A stretch of DNA of 36,726 nucleotides from Lactobacillaceae bacterium UBA5807 (GTDB lineage: Bacteria > Bacillota > Bacilli > Lactobacillales > Lactobacillaceae), in the NCBI GenBank assembly GCA_002418005.1, contig DIDF01000085.1:1-36726 (forward strand), given 5' to 3'. The notes under the pieces were generated by a model, which did not search any database, was not told where the DNA came from, and worked only from the letters and a program-made list of their open reading frames with translations. Position numbers and translations under genes: made by a program. This document shows, one piece after another, positions 7,593 to 16,504 of this stretch; position 1 is the stretch's first letter, and every line of letters begins with the position of its first letter.

Positions 7593-8333
7593 ATGAAAAG
7601 GAAACTTTGGTTAATCAGTTCTGCTTTAATCTTAAGCCTTAGTGTATCAGCCTGTGGAAGTCACACGCACAAAAGTACATCACAAAAGGCCAAATCAGCG
7701 CTTCAAGCAAACATGAGCAATAAATATAACAGTCCCAAAAATTCTGCTAAAGAAAGTAATGGATATTCTTTTAAGATCCCCAAAAATCAACTTGATAGCA
7801 GAAATTTTGTTAAGAACGGTGATTTAACCAAACCCTCTCAATTTACATACGATCATTTTGGCACCGAACAACGGCTAGCTAAAGTTAATTATTCTCACCA
7901 AATGCTTACTAGTAATGGAATCAGGTATGAAGTTTTAAGAGCTAAGGTGATTAAAAATACTGCCACTACTGCTGTTGCCAAGGAAGCCGCAAAACAAGCA
8001 TTAAACCTTTCTTCGGTTCCAGATACCTATTACACTTTTCTAGTAAATTATCGGGTTGCCAATCTTCGAAATTCTTCAATCGCATTGAACGGAGTTAAGC
8101 AAGTAAAGACCAGCAACGGCCAAACCCTTAGCATATCAAATCAACTTAATGATTCATCTGCGGGAGCAAGAATTTCTTCAGACTCCACTCAAGAATTTTC
8201 AATGGTTGGATACCTTTATGACTATTCACAACACCCTTCTGATTCAATTTCAATTCTTTTTGGCAATATTTATACTCCAAATGGATCAAAAGTGGCAAAT
8301 GGCCCCAGCGAAAGTTTAAATATTCAATTCTAA
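7593..8333 (+). CDS. Predicted surface lipoprotein (246 aa)
   Basis: The basic N-terminus, hydrophobic helix and lipobox SVSAC, with the lipidated cysteine at 21, mark a membrane-anchored lipoprotein processed by Lgt and Lsp. Residues 22-75 form a Ser/Lys/Asn-rich linker. The rest (about 95-246) is beta-rich, with stretches such as YYTFLVNYRVANLRNSSIALNG and a C-terminal DSISILFGNIYTP. This resembles the immunoglobulin-like DUF4352/DUF5068 extracellular domains, but that resemblance is my impression only. AGAAGGA precedes the ATG. It is the second gene of the unit starting at 7286 and is closed by a bidirectional terminator. Confidence 0.8.
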   Translation: MKRKLWLISSALILSLSVSACGSHTHKSTSQKAKSALQANMSNKYNSPKNSAKESNGYSFKIPKNQLDSRNFVKNGDLTKPSQFTYDHFGTEQRLAKVNYSHQMLTSNGIRYEVLRAKVIKNTATTAVAKEAAKQALNLSSVPDTYYTFLVNYRVANLRNSSIALNGVKQVKTSNGQTLSISNQLNDSSAGARISSDSTQEFSMVGYLYDYSQHPSDSISILFGNIYTPNGSKVANGPSESLNIQF

Positions 8334-8399
8334 AAAAACTGAGAACTAAATTTCATTATCACTATTTTGCAATAATGGAATTCAGATCTCAGCTTTTTT
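8332..8399. terminator. Bidirectional terminator between lipoprotein gene and oatA
   Basis: CTGAGA (8339-8344) pairs with TCTCAG (8387-8392). An inner stem AATTTCATTAT/ATAATGGAATT extends it. An A-run lies before and a T-run after, so it serves both convergent genes. Confidence 0.85.
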
Positions 8400-8405
8400 G
8401 GTTAT

Positions 8406-10349
8406 TTATTTTGTTATTGATAAATGTTTACTCATTTGAGTTGCCACCAACTTGGTGAATTGAATATTTCCAGTTGGATTTGGATGAACCATATCCTGCC
8501 AGAACCAACTAGGATGACTTGAACTATATCCATGCCAATCAATTACATAGACATTTGAATATTTCTTGCCAGCCTTAGCAATTGTTTGGTTAACTTCGGT
8601 CTCCCAATTTCTTGTTGGAACGTGACAATTAATCCAGAATATCTTGTGGCCTTTACCAATTGTTTTAATTACGCCGTCAATTTGTTGACTAGTCATTGGC
8701 GAATTTGTCCCCAAATTAATTAAAACGTTGGAGGCAAGCTCATTTTTTTGTCTCAACTGTTTAAGAACCGACTGGGCTTGCCAAATTTGGCGACCAACTG
8801 CAGCCGAAACATAAGCATGCTTGAAGACTGTTTGAAGGTCTTGACTGCTATCAGCCATAATTGAATCCCCGATTGCAGTAACCGGTTGCTGATAAACAGT
8901 TAAGTATTCCTTCTTAGTCAAGCCATACGTTTTCGCAATTTTGGCTTGGTGCTTCGTCAATTTCTTCTTTAGAAGTTTGGCTTCAAGCTTTTTGTTAGTA
9001 GCCACTTTTGCAGCCCGCTTTTGAGCTTCAAGAGCCTTTTTATTATTTTTATTAGCCTGACTTTGGTTTTTAACAATATCAGTCTGCAAAGCAGTTTTGG
9101 CTTCTTTTGTAGGAGCAATCGCACTTCCATAGGCACAAACACCAATTAAAAATAACGCCGGAACTATCCATAACCGCTTAAAACCATACTTTGAAATTGG
9201 TTTAAAAAATTCAGGAATCGCGTACTTCAGATTGCTGTAATGATAATGTCTTAATGGTGCTTCAAGATATCTGTATGACAACTCACTAACTACTAAAATA
9301 ATGGCAACTTCAACAATTGCGTTCTTAATCGGGTTAGCAGCAATATCTGTGACCTTTTGTTCATAAAAAATCATTACAGGAAACTGATAAAGATAAATTC
9401 CATAACTTCGACTGCCAATCCAAGAAAATACTGGATTAGTTAGCCAACGGTCAACGTCAGCCCCCGGGTGAGCACATGTGGCCATCAAAACCGTGGAAAC
9501 TAAGGTCATCAAAACCATGCCACCACGATAAGTAAAAGTATCCTGGCCATCCAAAGAAAAGTAGAAATAAATCATTGCGATAAACGAAATAATCCCAATG
9601 ATATTTAACGTCCACCTAACATTTCCTCTCACATTCTTTCTGAGGTGAGTAGAAGGCCAGACGATTGCCAATGCAGCACCAAATAAAATTGCAAACATCC
9701 GGGTGTCAGTACCGTAATAAACTCGGTTCAAAGAGTTAACCCCTTGATATAAAACACCCATTTCCACTGCAGAAGCAACAGCTAAGGCTACTAATAGCCA
9801 AGCAATGATTTTCCTCTTCTTCAAAAGGATTACTAACCCAATCAGCAAAAACGGCCAGACCAAATAATACTGACCTTCAATTCCTAAAGTCCACAAATGA
9901 GTAAAAGGAGATTCACCGTTAAACCGGTCAAAATAACTCTGGCCGTGACCAATTTCCCACCAATTGTAAACATACAGTAAGTTCGTGGTAACAATTGACC
10001 TTAAATTTGTTAATAAAGAACGCTGAAACAAAGTTATGTACGTGCCAGTAGCAGCTAGCATAAATATTAAAGCTGGATACAGGCGTTTGAATCTCCGTTG
10101 GAAAAAGCCAATAAAATCAATTTTCCCGTTCTGTTCCCATTCCTGAAGTAGCAAATCGGTAATTAAATAACCGGAGACAAGGAAAAAAATTGGAACTCCC
10201 ATATATCCGCCCTTAAGCTGATATGGAAGTAAATGGTACACGATAACTCCAATTACGGCAATTGCTCGTATCCCATCAAATCCATGAATATACCGACTAT
10301 TTTTAAGTCTTTTATGCTTGGTTGGTATTGAAACGTTGGCTTGCTGCAT
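8406..10349 (-). CDS. oatA: Peptidoglycan O-acetyltransferase (OatA-like)
   Basis: A 647-residue membrane acyltransferase that O-acetylates peptidoglycan, which raises lysozyme resistance. The N-terminal acyltransferase-3 domain (about 20-410) has ten or so membrane helices, the conserved YH (H39) and the FFLVSGYLIT motif. An Ala/Lys-rich extracellular linker (about 412-480) leads to a C-terminal SGNH hydrolase domain with GDS (S496), GTN (547-549) and the DxxH pair D619/H622. AGGAAG lies just before the ATG. It starts 42 bases after obgE and may be cotranscribed with it. A different sugar-polymer acetyltransferase of the same architecture cannot be excluded. Confidence 0.85.
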   Translation of the reverse strand: MQQANVSIPTKHKRLKNSRYIHGFDGIRAIAVIGVIVYHLLPYQLKGGYMGVPIFFLVSGYLITDLLLQEWEQNGKIDFIGFFQRRFKRLYPALIFMLAATGTYITLFQRSLLTNLRSIVTTNLLYVYNWWEIGHGQSYFDRFNGESPFTHLWTLGIEGQYYLVWPFLLIGLVILLKKRKIIAWLLVALAVASAVEMGVLYQGVNSLNRVYYGTDTRMFAILFGAALAIVWPSTHLRKNVRGNVRWTLNIIGIISFIAMIYFYFSLDGQDTFTYRGGMVLMTLVSTVLMATCAHPGADVDRWLTNPVFSWIGSRSYGIYLYQFPVMIFYEQKVTDIAANPIKNAIVEVAIILVVSELSYRYLEAPLRHYHYSNLKYAIPEFFKPISKYGFKRLWIVPALFLIGVCAYGSAIAPTKEAKTALQTDIVKNQSQANKNNKKALEAQKRAAKVATNKKLEAKLLKKKLTKHQAKIAKTYGLTKKEYLTVYQQPVTAIGDSIMADSSQDLQTVFKHAYVSAAVGRQIWQAQSVLKQLRQKNELASNVLINLGTNSPMTSQQIDGVIKTIGKGHKIFWINCHVPTRNWETEVNQTIAKAGKKYSNVYVIDWHGYSSSHPSWFWQDMVHPNPTGNIQFTKLVATQMSKHLSITK

Positions 10350-10391
10350 TAATAATTCTTCCTAACCTTATTTTTTCGATAATTTTATAAT

Positions 10392-11705
10392 CTATTCAAC
10401 ATAGGTAAATGTGTAATCTAAAATTGTGACGTTATCGCCATCTTTGGCCCCAGCTTCACGTAAAGCTTCATCAATACCCATCCCTCGCATTTGTCGAGCG
10501 AAGCGAAGCATACTTTGGTCATGCATTGTATCGGTCATCTTAAATAATCGTTCAATGCGTTTGCCAGAAATTATCCAAGAATCTTCTTGCTTATCATAGT
10601 GAATTTCAAAACCTGGATTTGACTCTTCCGGTTGATAATTGTAGGTGGCTTTTTGCTTAGTTTGGGACTTGGAGCTAAATTCTTGAGAGCTAGTTTTGTC
10701 CAATAAGTCTGCGGTAGCTCTAATAAGCTCGTTTAACCCATTGTGAGTGACAGAAGAAATTGCAATGATCTGGGGATCTTTAACTTGAGGATTCTTCTCA
10801 ACGGCTAATTTAGCCTTAAAGTCACCTAAGTTGGTCTGTGAATCTGGTAGATCCATTTTCGTAGCAACAATAATTTGCGGTCGCTTCAAAATGTCTGGAT
10901 CATATTCGTCAAGTTCTTTGTTGATCGCCACATAATCATTATACGGATCTCGCCCTTCAATTCCTGACATGTCAACCAGATGCAAGATAACTCTGGTTCT
11001 TTCCACATGTCTAAGAAATTGAAAACCAAGACCAACACCTTTTGAAGCACCCTCTACAAGCCCTGGCAGATCCGCAACAGCAAAATCTCTGCCGTCATCT
11101 AATCTTACCATGCCTAAATTAGGAACCAAAGTCGTAAAGTGATATCCAGCAATTTTTGGTTTCGCACTGGTAATTACTGAAAGCAACGTCGATTTCCCAG
11201 CTGAAGGGAAACCAACCAGACCCACATCCGCCAAAACTTTTAATTCCAGTTGAAGAGAAACTTCTTGGCCAGGTTCACCGTTTTCGGCAATTTCTGGAGC
11301 CGGATTAGTTGGACTGGCAAAATGAATATTACCTCGACCACCTCGGCCACCTTTAGCCACAACAAGTTCTTGGCCGGGCTCAGTTAAATCGCCAATAACT
11401 TCACCGGTTTCAGTGTTAGTAACTGTCGTTCCTTCGGGAACTGGAACAACCATATCTTCAGCACTTTTGCCAGTCATTGCTTTATTAGCCCCATTACCAC
11501 CATTATCCGCTTTAAATTTTCTATGGTAACGAAAATCCATTAAAGTACTCATCCCTGAGTCCACTTTAAAAACGACGTTACCTCCGTGACCACCATCGCC
11601 ACCAAAGGGACCGCCATTGGGAACATATTTTTCTCTTCGAAAGCCAACCATGCCGTTTCCGCCATTACCAGCTTTCACATCGACTTTAACTTGATCTACA
11701 AACAT
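10392..11705 (-). CDS. obgE: GTPase Obg (ribosome assembly, stress)
   Basis: An essential GTPase acting in 50S assembly and the stringent and stress response. The 437 residues show three domains: a glycine-rich Obg domain (1-158) with repeated GGxGG turns, a GTP-binding domain with GFPSAGKST (G1), DLPGL (G3) and TKMD (G4), and a C-terminal OCT domain (about 355-437) found in Gram-positive Obg. The start is the ATG at 11705. A strong promoter lies about 60 bases upstream, so it is not dependent on uvrC transcription. No abnormality is seen. Confidence 0.97.
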   Translation of the reverse strand: MFVDQVKVDVKAGNGGNGMVGFRREKYVPNGGPFGGDGGHGGNVVFKVDSGMSTLMDFRYHRKFKADNGGNGANKAMTGKSAEDMVVPVPEGTTVTNTETGEVIGDLTEPGQELVVAKGGRGGRGNIHFASPTNPAPEIAENGEPGQEVSLQLELKVLADVGLVGFPSAGKSTLLSVITSAKPKIAGYHFTTLVPNLGMVRLDDGRDFAVADLPGLVEGASKGVGLGFQFLRHVERTRVILHLVDMSGIEGRDPYNDYVAINKELDEYDPDILKRPQIIVATKMDLPDSQTNLGDFKAKLAVEKNPQVKDPQIIAISSVTHNGLNELIRATADLLDKTSSQEFSSKSQTKQKATYNYQPEESNPGFEIHYDKQEDSWIISGKRIERLFKMTDTMHDQSMLRFARQMRGMGIDEALREAGAKDGDNVTILDYTFTYVE

Positions 11706-11766
11706 AGTCTAATCACCATTCAAAATCTCTCTTAATAGATTTTTTTCGTTTACCTCTACTTATTGC

Positions 11767-11795
11767 AGTATACAGGCTTAAATTCAACAGGTCAA
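11767..11795 (-). promoter_or_regulatory. Promoter of obgE
   Basis: On the minus strand TTGACC (11795-11790) and TATACT (11772-11767) are separated by 17 bases, close to the sigma-A consensus. Confidence 0.75.
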
Positions 11796-11828
11796 AATTA
11801 TCTAGAAGGTTTAATAATAAATAAAAAA

Positions 11829-13679
11829 TTAAGCTCTAAGGTGATCCCTTTTCAAGCCGGGGACACCTGGCTCTGGTTTCTTAGTCTTTTGTTGATATAA
11901 ATCTTTTAAAGATAATTTGATTGTTTCAGCCACCGTTTTGGAAATACCAATTTTCTTTAAATCCTCAATGGAAGCTTCAGAAATTTTTTTCATGGATCCA
12001 AATTTTCTAAGTAACTTATTTCTGGTTTTGGGTCCTACCCCTTCAATACTATCTAATCGTGAGCTCAAAGAATTCTTAGCATGAAGTTTTCGATGGTAAG
12101 TGATTGCAAATCTGTGAACCTCATCTTGAATTCTCTGCAACAAATAAAATCCTTGGCTCTGAGGGTTTAATTTTAAAGGCGTATCATTATCACCGTACAA
12201 AAGATCGGCAGTTTGATGCTTATCATTCTTTACCATTCCGCCAACAGGAATATGAAGGTTAAGTTCGTTAACCAAAACATCTTTAACCGCATTCATTTGG
12301 ATAGTCCCGCCATCCATTAAAATTAAATCCGGCATTTCAGCATGCTCTTTAAGCAAACGGGTGTAACGCCTACGGATAACTTCTCTGGTGCTGGCAGCTT
12401 CATCCGCATGATCCACTGTCCTTAGTTTATATTTCCGATACAAATTTTTATTTGGTTTACCATCCACAAAAACTACCATTGCCGAAACTAAATCAGCTCC
12501 TTGAATATGGGAGTGGTCAAATGCTTCAATTTTATGCCCCGGAGCAATCCCCATCGCATCAGTTAATTCCTTCATGGCGCCAGTGGTTTTACTCTCGTCA
12601 AGTTCCAACAATCTAAATTTTTCATCAAGAACTAATTTAGCGTTTTTGGCAGCCATCTCTAATAAATCTCGTTTTTGTCCTCTTTGAGGAGTTCTTACCG
12701 GAACACCATCGACTACCTTACTGATAACCTCTGAATCCAATTGTTTAGGAACTAAAATTTCCTTAGGCAGAATTTGGTTTTTTTGCTTATAAAATTGAGA
12801 AATAAAACTAACCATTTCTTCTTCAGGATCATTAATAATTGGGAAAAGTCTTTTTTCTCGTTTCATCAAACGAGATTGACGAATAAAGAATATCTGAATA
12901 GAAAGCCAGCCTTTATTCATATAATAATTAAAAATATCTCGGGGAGTATTATCATTTGAAATAATCTTTTGTTTTTCAACGGTTGCTTCAATGTAACGAA
13001 TTTGATCACGAATTTCTGCAGCTCTTTCATACTGCATTTCTTGCGAAGCTTTTTGCATACGGTGAGTTAACATTCTTTTAGCATTGGCAACATTGCCATT
13101 TAAAAATGATTTAATCCGCTTAATTTGCTGATCATACTCTTCTTTTGGAACTGTCCTAAAACATGCCCCCAAGCACTGCCTCATATGGTAGTACAAGCAG
13201 GGCCTACCTTGATAACCATTGCATCGTCGCAGAGGATAAACCTTTTGGAGAAAATTAACAGTTTCATCAGCAGCATAAACATTTGGATAAGGGCCAAAAT
13301 AATACCCGCCATCATGAATTAATGCGTTCACAATCTTAATTTGTGGATCTCGCTCATTGGTGATCTTAATGTATGGATAGCCGTTATTTCCTTGCTTTAA
13401 TTTAATATTAAAATAGGGTCGATGCTTTTGAATTAAAGTTATTTCTAATAAAAATGCTTCTTTATCCGTGGAAGTGACGATGGTTTCAAAATCAGCAATT
13501 TCCGAAACTAATTTGGCAGTTTTTCCCTCATGGCTGCTTTTAAAATAAGAACGAACTCGGTTTTTGAGATTCTTTGCTTTGCCAACATAAATAATTTTGC
13601 CATTAATGTTTTTCATTAGGTAACATCCAGGCATATCAGGCAATAAAGTCAATTTATGTTCAAGATATTCAGTTGCCAA
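11829..13679 (-). CDS. uvrC: Excinuclease ABC subunit C
   Basis: The nuclease subunit of UvrABC nucleotide excision repair, which incises on both sides of a lesion. Domains in order: GIY-YIG nuclease (about 10-90), a Cys-containing segment (PCLYYHMRQCLGAC), a UVR/UvrB-binding helix pair (about 200-235), the RNase H-like C-terminal nuclease (AFDHSHIQG, DLILMDGG), and helix-hairpin-helix motifs near the end (LDSIEGVGPKTRNKLLRKFG). I start it at the TTG at 13679 because AAAGGAG lies 8 bases before it; an in-frame TTG at 13697 overlaps that ribosome site. The length is 616 residues, normal. It has its own promoter. Confidence 0.96.
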   Translation of the reverse strand: MATEYLEHKLTLLPDMPGCYLMKNINGKIIYVGKAKNLKNRVRSYFKSSHEGKTAKLVSEIADFETIVTSTDKEAFLLEITLIQKHRPYFNIKLKQGNNGYPYIKITNERDPQIKIVNALIHDGGYYFGPYPNVYAADETVNFLQKVYPLRRCNGYQGRPCLYYHMRQCLGACFRTVPKEEYDQQIKRIKSFLNGNVANAKRMLTHRMQKASQEMQYERAAEIRDQIRYIEATVEKQKIISNDNTPRDIFNYYMNKGWLSIQIFFIRQSRLMKREKRLFPIINDPEEEMVSFISQFYKQKNQILPKEILVPKQLDSEVISKVVDGVPVRTPQRGQKRDLLEMAAKNAKLVLDEKFRLLELDESKTTGAMKELTDAMGIAPGHKIEAFDHSHIQGADLVSAMVVFVDGKPNKNLYRKYKLRTVDHADEAASTREVIRRRYTRLLKEHAEMPDLILMDGGTIQMNAVKDVLVNELNLHIPVGGMVKNDKHQTADLLYGDNDTPLKLNPQSQGFYLLQRIQDEVHRFAITYHRKLHAKNSLSSRLDSIEGVGPKTRNKLLRKFGSMKKISEASIEDLKKIGISKTVAETIKLSLKDLYQQKTKKPEPGVPGLKRDHLRA

Positions 13680-13711
13680 TTTCGCCACTCCTTTCAAATA
13701 TTTACTAAAAA

Positions 13712-13740
13712 ATTATAACGCTGTTAACCATTCCTATCAA
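13712..13740 (-). promoter_or_regulatory. Promoter of uvrC
   Basis: On the minus strand TTGATA (13740-13735) and TATAAT (13717-13712) are separated by 17 bases. A 12-base palindrome CAAAGGCCTTTG (13742-13753) lies immediately upstream of the -35. I see no clear SOS box. Confidence 0.8.
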
Positions 13741-13780
13741 TCAAAGGCCTTTGCCAAGAGCCTAATTAGAAATTCCAAAA

Positions 13781-13808
13781 TAAAAAAAGCTGGATTTTTC
13801 CAACTTTT
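13781..13808 (-). terminator. Terminator of the amino acid ABC transporter operon
   Basis: On the minus strand GTTGGA pairs with TCCAGC (one G-U) around AAAA, followed by TTTTTTTATTTT. Confidence 0.85.
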
Positions 13809-13825
13809 TTTCACTCATTATTAAC

Positions 13826-14587
13826 TTATTTTGCTTCAATAATTTTTCCAATAAAGTCTTTTGTTCGTGGATTTTTCGGATTACTAAATATTTCATCCGG
13901 AGTATCTTTTTCCAATATTGCTGAATCTGCCATGAACCATACTTGATTAGCAACTTGTTTGGCAAAGCCCATTTCATGAGTAACAACGACCATTGTCATT
14001 CCTTCGTTGGCCAGTTCCTGCATAACACCAAGAACTTCACCAACCATCTCTGGGTCAAGAGCCGAAGTTGGTTCATCAAATAGCATAACTTCTGGATTCA
14101 TCGCTAAAGCTCTAGCAATGGCAACACGTTGCTTTTGCCCACCGGAAAGACTATCTGGATAGACATCAGCAAAATCACTTAGTCCAACCCGATCCAAAAG
14201 ATGAGTTGCTACTTTATCAGCTTCTTCATCGCTCATATGCTTAACTCTAATTGGAGCCAACTTGAGATTCTTTCTAACCGTCATATTGGGGAATAAATTG
14301 AAGCTCTGAAAAACCATGCCCATTTTTTCTCGAACTTCGACCAGTTGCTTATCACTTAATTTGGTTAAATCAGTCCCATCAAATATAACAGAACCACTTG
14401 TTGGTTTTTCCAGCATGTTCAAGCAGCGTAGAAAAGTACTTTTACCAGCACCTGAGGGACCAATTATACATATAACTTGGCCAGATTTAACTTCGCCGTT
14501 GATATCCTTTAGGATAACTTTGTCACCAAAGTTTTTGCCCAAACCTTTAATTTGAATGATGTCATCATTTTTATTCTGAGTCTGCAT
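13826..14587 (-). CDS. Polar amino acid ABC transporter, ATP-binding protein
   Basis: A 253-residue ATPase of the GlnQ/HisP class that powers amino acid import. It has Walker A (GPSGAGKST), Q-loop (VFQSFNLFP), ABC signature (LSGGQKQR), Walker B plus D-loop (VMLFDEPTSALDP) and H-loop histidine (VVTHEM). Its start overlaps the end of the upstream substrate-binding/permease gene by 17 bases, so both are cotranscribed and probably translationally coupled. With that partner it makes a complete importer. The substrate is not determined by the sequence; glutamine, glutamate, cystine or a basic amino acid are all possible. Confidence 0.95.
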   Translation of the reverse strand: MQTQNKNDDIIQIKGLGKNFGDKVILKDINGEVKSGQVICIIGPSGAGKSTFLRCLNMLEKPTSGSVIFDGTDLTKLSDKQLVEVREKMGMVFQSFNLFPNMTVRKNLKLAPIRVKHMSDEEADKVATHLLDRVGLSDFADVYPDSLSGGQKQRVAIARALAMNPEVMLFDEPTSALDPEMVGEVLGVMQELANEGMTMVVVTHEMGFAKQVANQVWFMADSAILEKDTPDEIFSNPKNPRTKDFIGKIIEAK

Positions 14588-16058
14588 GTTTCATCTTCCC
14601 TTCGTAATGGTTCAAAATCCTAGTAAGAATAAATGTCATAAAGAAGTATAGAAGCATTGCTACAAATATTGGCATAACACCACGATAAGTGTCCGCTCGC
14701 ACAATATTCAATTGATAAATCAAATCGGTTACCCCAATAATCGAAACAATTGAACTTTCCTTAATCAAGGCAATAAATTCATTACCAAGCGCTGGCCAAA
14801 TATTCTTGAATGCCTGAGGGAGAACAACAAAACGCATTAAATCTGTTTCTGAAAGTCCCAAACTCGCAGCAGCTTCAGTCTGACCTTTTTCAACAGAATT
14901 AATCCCACCACGAATTATCTCAGAAACATAAGCACCACTGTTGAGTGAAACAGCAATAATCCCGGAAAGTAAGGCAGGTAAGTTTACAACTACTCCGATT
15001 CCAAAGTAAACAAACATTACCTGAACCATTAACGGTGTGCCTCGAACAAACTCAGTATAACTAATCGAGATTGCTCGAACCCACTTTAATTTACTAAATC
15101 TCATTAATGCCAGGAACATTCCTAGTAAAACACCAACTAAAGAAGATATCAATGAAATTAATAATGTATACTCAACACCTTTGGCGAAGTAATCCCAATA
15201 ATGCCACATTGAGGTATTAACAGTATTAACTTTCATATATTTTCCGGCACTAGCTAAATACTGCTGGGTTAAATTCTTCTTTTGAATCTCAGTAATACTC
15301 TTATTAGCAGCGTTAGTTAGAGAGGTTGCACCCTTTTTAAAAGCAATTGCAACTCCAGTTTCATTTTGAGTTAATTTGTACGTTGAAGGGATCATTTTAA
15401 CTGAAGGATCATTTTTAACGTAAGCTTCGGCTGAAGGCTTTTCCATTCCAACGGCATCAACTTTATGAGTCTTTAAAGCTAGAACAAGATCAGTAGTTTT
15501 GTCCATTCCTTTTATAGTGACATTTGGAATGTATTGTTTTGCCAAATTATACTGAAGGGTTCCAGTTTGAACACCAACATTTTGGCCGGCAAGATTCTTT
15601 TGACTCTTAATTTTGTTCACATCACTGGCATTTATTAAGAAGCTTTGCCCACCAGTGTAATAAATCTTTGAAAAATCAACACTTTGCCGTCTTGCAGGGG
15701 TTGGGTTAATTCCGCCAATCGCCATATCAGCTTTACCGGTTTCTACCGCAACCAAAACAGAGTCAAAGTTCATACTTTTAATAACTAATTTAACGTGTAA
15801 ATCTTTGGCGATCTTTTTGGCAACTTCAATATCCATCCCAACAATTTCGTTTTGCCCATTGGCACCACTAGATTGAAATTCATATGGCGGATAGTCGGGG
15901 CTAGTTGCCATTATCAACTCTCCTCGTTGTTTTACTTTCTGCAATGAGTTATCCGCCGCACTGGCTGAATTATTCGAACTCCCCATCACGAAGAAAGTGA
16001 AAACACTCAGAAATAATAAAATAAATTGAATAATACCTTTGGTTTTAGATTTCTTCAT
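14571..16058 (-). CDS. Polar amino acid ABC transporter, binding protein-permease fusion
   Basis: A 495-residue fusion. A hydrophobic signal or anchor segment (about 8-34) comes first, then an SBP_bac_3 solute-binding domain (about 40-270) with ATSPDYPPYEF, VGMDIEVAKKIAKDL and MAIGGINPTPARRQ, then an inner-membrane permease domain (about 290-485) carrying the HisM/GlnP motif GTPLMVQ and the EAAASLGLSETDLMRFVVLPQA coupling loop. The binding domain would sit outside the cell tethered to its own permease, as in lactic acid bacterial GlnPQ systems, which usually carry two such domains where this has one. The next gene is its ATPase. A good promoter precedes it. Confidence 0.93.
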   Translation of the reverse strand: MKKSKTKGIIQFILLFLSVFTFFVMGSSNNSASAADNSLQKVKQRGELIMATSPDYPPYEFQSSGANGQNEIVGMDIEVAKKIAKDLHVKLVIKSMNFDSVLVAVETGKADMAIGGINPTPARRQSVDFSKIYYTGGQSFLINASDVNKIKSQKNLAGQNVGVQTGTLQYNLAKQYIPNVTIKGMDKTTDLVLALKTHKVDAVGMEKPSAEAYVKNDPSVKMIPSTYKLTQNETGVAIAFKKGATSLTNAANKSITEIQKKNLTQQYLASAGKYMKVNTVNTSMWHYWDYFAKGVEYTLLISLISSLVGVLLGMFLALMRFSKLKWVRAISISYTEFVRGTPLMVQVMFVYFGIGVVVNLPALLSGIIAVSLNSGAYVSEIIRGGINSVEKGQTEAAASLGLSETDLMRFVVLPQAFKNIWPALGNEFIALIKESSIVSIIGVTDLIYQLNIVRADTYRGVMPIFVAMLLYFFMTFILTRILNHYEGKMKHADSE

Positions 16059-16089
16059 GAAAATTACCTCTCAATTTTTAATACAACCA

Positions 16090-16118
16090 ATAATACACCA
16101 TTCTTTATTTTTATGCAA
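16090..16118 (-). promoter_or_regulatory. Promoter of the amino acid transporter operon
   Basis: On the minus strand TTGCAT (16118-16113) and TATTAT (16095-16090) are separated by 17 bases. The -35 is embedded in TTGCATAAAAATA, and a second TGCATAAAAA copy lies about 30 bases upstream near 16138-16147. Repeated elements at a -35 suggest repressor control. Confidence 0.7.
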
Positions 16119-16185
16119 TATTATTTTTAAATCACCATTTTTTATGCACTTTTAAGCTAAAATCTTGGTAATTTAGACTCGCAAC

Positions 16186-16214
16186 ATGACATTGAAGAAA
16201 AATTCTGCTATCAT
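16186..16214 (+). promoter_or_regulatory. Promoter of the 59-aa gene
   Basis: ATGACA (16186-16191) and TATCAT (16209-16214) are 17 bases apart, each one base from consensus. AAGGAG follows at 16225-16230. Confidence 0.6.
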
Positions 16215-16240
16215 TATGACAAATAAGGAGATGAACGCCA

Positions 16241-16420
16241 ATGGCTATCAAAGTTAAACGCCAAGACGATTTGGACGCAATGTTCGGTAAATTTGCCGAA
16301 ATGGATCCGACAGATAAAAAACGGGATAAGTTTTTAAAACATGATAATGCAAATAAAAAGAGTACTGCCAAAAACGAAAAACGACCAAAACGTTGGTTTT
16401 CAAGAGGTTCTAAGAAATAA
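16241..16420 (+). CDS. Small basic protein of unknown function (59 aa)
   Basis: The protein begins MAIKVKRQDDLDAMFGKF and becomes very rich in Lys and Arg, ending in KRPKRWFSRGSKK. It has no membrane segment or signal. The charge suggests binding to nucleic acid or ribosome, but I do not recognise the family. Support for a real gene: AAGGAG 10 bases before the ATG, a good promoter, and an intrinsic terminator beginning at its last codons. It sits alone, divergent from the amino acid transporter and convergent with argH. Confidence 0.65.
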   Translation: MAIKVKRQDDLDAMFGKFAEMDPTDKKRDKFLKHDNANKKSTAKNEKRPKRWFSRGSKK

Positions 16421-16437
16421 TTCTTAGTTCTTTTTTT
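16410..16437 (+). terminator. Terminator of the 59-aa gene, overlapping its stop codon
   Basis: CTAAGAA (16410-16416) pairs with TTCTTAG (16421-16427) around ATAA, followed by TTCTTTTTTT. The TAA stop lies at the loop. Confidence 0.75.
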
Positions 16438-16440
16438 GTA

Positions 16441-16496
16441 AAAAAAGCTTTGAGGAAAGTGGATTTTTGTCCACCACACCTCAAAGCTTTTTGTTT
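16441..16496. terminator. Bidirectional terminator, end of argGH
   Basis: A 13-base perfect stem AAAAGCTTTGAGG (16443-16455) and CCTCAAAGCTTTT (16479-16491) carries an inner GTGGA/TCCAC stem. A-runs and T-runs flank both sides. It ends argH on the minus strand and backs up the preceding plus-strand terminator. Confidence 0.9.
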
Positions 16497-16504
16497 TCTT
16501 GAAT

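Noticed and set aside
13762..13986. Minus-strand 74-codon open frame
   Set aside because: It overlaps the ATPase gene in another frame and runs through its terminator.
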